Program-made: the position numbers and the translations under genes | Origin: Sinorhizobium americanum | GTDB lineage: Bacteria; Pseudomonadota; Alphaproteobacteria; Rhizobiales; Rhizobiaceae | Assembly (NCBI RefSeq): GCF_001651855.1 | Contig: NZ_LNQC01000049.1 | Location: 186,001-250,000, forward strand | Direction: 5' to 3' | DNA length: 64,000 nucleotides | Part shown: positions 63,065 to 64,000 of the stretch, piece by piece | Position numbering within the stretch: the first letter of the stretch is position 1 | Layout of the letters: the number at the start of each line of letters is the position of its first letter | The notes under the pieces: generated by a model | Databases searched by the model: none | What the model was told of the DNA's origin: nothing | What the model saw: only the letters and a program-made list of their open reading frames with translations

Positions 63065-64000
63065 ATGGATATTTTCGCGCGTGCCCATCTGTCGCGGATC
63101 GCCGCTCTTGCGCTCGCAAGCGCCAGCTTCCTGGCGGTCACCGCCGCAGAGGCGAAGGAAATCACCATCTGGTGCTGGGATCCGAACTTCAATGTCGCGA
63201 TCATGAAGGAAGCCGGCGCCCGCTATACCAAGACGCATCCCGACGTCACCTTCAACGTCGTCGATTTCGCCAAGACCGACGTCGAGCAGAAGCTGCAGAC
63301 GGGCCTTGCCTCCGGCACTGCCGACGCGCTGCCCGATATTGTGCTGATCGAGGACTACGGCGCGCAGAAATATCTGCAATCCTTCCCCGGCGCCTTCGCG
63401 GCCCTATCCGGCACCGTCGACTACTCCGGCTTCGCTCCCTACAAGGTTGAAGTGATGACCGTCGACGGCCAGGTCTACGGCATGCCCTTCGATTCGGGCG
63501 TCACCGGGCTCTATTATCGTAAGGACTACCTCGAGCAGGCCGGCTTCAAACCGGAAGACATGCAGAGCCTCACCTGGGATCGATTCATCGAGATCGGCCA
63601 GCAGGTCGAGGCGAAGACCGGCAAGAAGATGATCGGTCTCGACCCGAACGATGCCGGCCTCGTCCGCATCATCATGCAATCGGCCGGCCAATGGTATTTC
63701 GACAAGGAAGGCAAGGCGAACATCACCGGCAATCCGGCGCTGAAGGCAGCGGTCGAGACGGTCGGCAAGATCATGTCCGCCAATATCTACAAACCAGCCA
63801 ACGGCTGGTCCGACTGGGTTGGAACTTTCACCTCGGGTGATGTCGCGTCGGTCGTGACTGGCGTGTGGATCACCGGCACCGTCAAGGCGCAGCCGGACCA
63901 GGCCGGCAAATGGGGTGTGGCGCCGATCCCGGCGCTCTCGATCGAAGGCGCGACGCATGCGTCGAATCTCGGCGGATCGAGCTGGTACGTGCTCGAAAGC
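63065..64000 (+). CDS. lacE: Sugar ABC transporter binding protein, probable LacE, 3' end outside window
   Basis: The first 312 codons of a family 1 solute-binding protein. A Sec signal peptide (about 1-28) ends VTAAEAKE, and the mature start EITIWCWDPNFNVAIMKEAG matches what I remember of the lactose-binding protein LacE of Agrobacterium and Sinorhizobium. PFDSGVTGLYYRKDYL and TGKKMIGLDPND fit CUT1 binding proteins. GGGAGGAAATTC precedes ATG 63065. It is probably followed by lacFGZK outside the window. The symbol is tentative. Confidence 0.85.
   Translation, partial: MDIFARAHLSRIAALALASASFLAVTAAEAKEITIWCWDPNFNVAIMKEAGARYTKTHPDVTFNVVDFAKTDVEQKLQTGLASGTADALPDIVLIEDYGAQKYLQSFPGAFAALSGTVDYSGFAPYKVEVMTVDGQVYGMPFDSGVTGLYYRKDYLEQAGFKPEDMQSLTWDRFIEIGQQVEAKTGKKMIGLDPNDAGLVRIIMQSAGQWYFDKEGKANITGNPALKAAVETVGKIMSANIYKPANGWSDWVGTFTSGDVASVVTGVWITGTVKAQPDQAGKWGVAPIPALSIEGATHASNLGGSSWYVLES

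Overview
The window reads as an accessory replicon of an alphaproteobacterium of the Rhizobiaceae, most likely Sinorhizobium/Ensifer and possibly a pSymB-like megaplasmid. The reasons are its high GC, its very dense packing of sugar and amino-acid ABC transporter operons each with a private regulator, an agp/aga alpha-galactoside operon and a matABC malonate operon of rhizobial type, and a thiCOSGE operon behind a TPP riboswitch. I see no rRNA, tRNA, phage, insertion sequence or CRISPR array. The species assignment is inference from gene content, not a database result.

Layout. 1-3.2 kb: end of an FGGY polyol/sugar kinase, a SorC-type regulator and a short-chain dehydrogenase. 3.3-11.1 kb: a galactoside-type operon on the minus strand (binding protein with a Tat signal, two permeases, UgpC/MalK-type ATPase, GH42 beta-galactosidase) with a divergent ROK repressor. 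11.2-23.3 kb: an eleven-gene minus-strand operon for hydroxyproline-like imino acids (binding protein, ATPase, two permeases, deaminase, epimerase, FAD oxidase, aldehyde dehydrogenase, a second epimerase-family enzyme, two SDRs), with a divergent GntR regulator and a ProC-like reductase. 23.4-26.1 kb: a CpxP/CpxR/CpxA-like operon preceded by an exact CpxR-box spacing. 26.1-36.4 kb: a ribose-type ABC transporter with two permeases, two Gfo/Idh/MocA dehydrogenases, two TIM-barrel isomerase/eliminase-type enzymes, a LacI regulator and a further TIM-barrel gene. 36.5-38.3 kb: an L,D-transpeptidase and an exported protein of unknown function. 38.4-43 kb: TPP riboswitch and thiC-thiO-thiS-thiG-thiE. 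43-43.8 kb: a PIN/Phd toxin-antitoxin pair. 44.1-49.3 kb: matR and matABC. 49.4-50.5 kb: a stress-type protein, a tiny basic protein and a strong terminator. 50.6-60.9 kb: agaL1-agpABCD-agaL2 and the AraC regulator agpT. 61-64 kb: a LacI regulator, a VapBC pair and the start of a sugar-binding protein gene, probably lacR and lacE.

How the genes work together. Most of the window is a chain of take-up-and-degrade modules. Each pairs a periplasmic binding protein and ABC permease with its own cytoplasmic catabolic enzymes and a local repressor or activator, usually divergent from the operon it controls. In all four ABC operons that lie whole in the window, a strong hairpin follows the binding-protein gene, as expected if binding protein is made in excess over membrane parts. 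The least understood parts are the extended hydroxyproline-type operon (two Ser/Cys-type epimerase paralogs plus two SDRs of unknown role) and the 26-34 kb operon. The enzyme set of that second operon (two oxidoreductases plus two TIM barrels) resembles recently described oxidation-elimination-hydration-reduction routes for glycosides or anhydrosugars.
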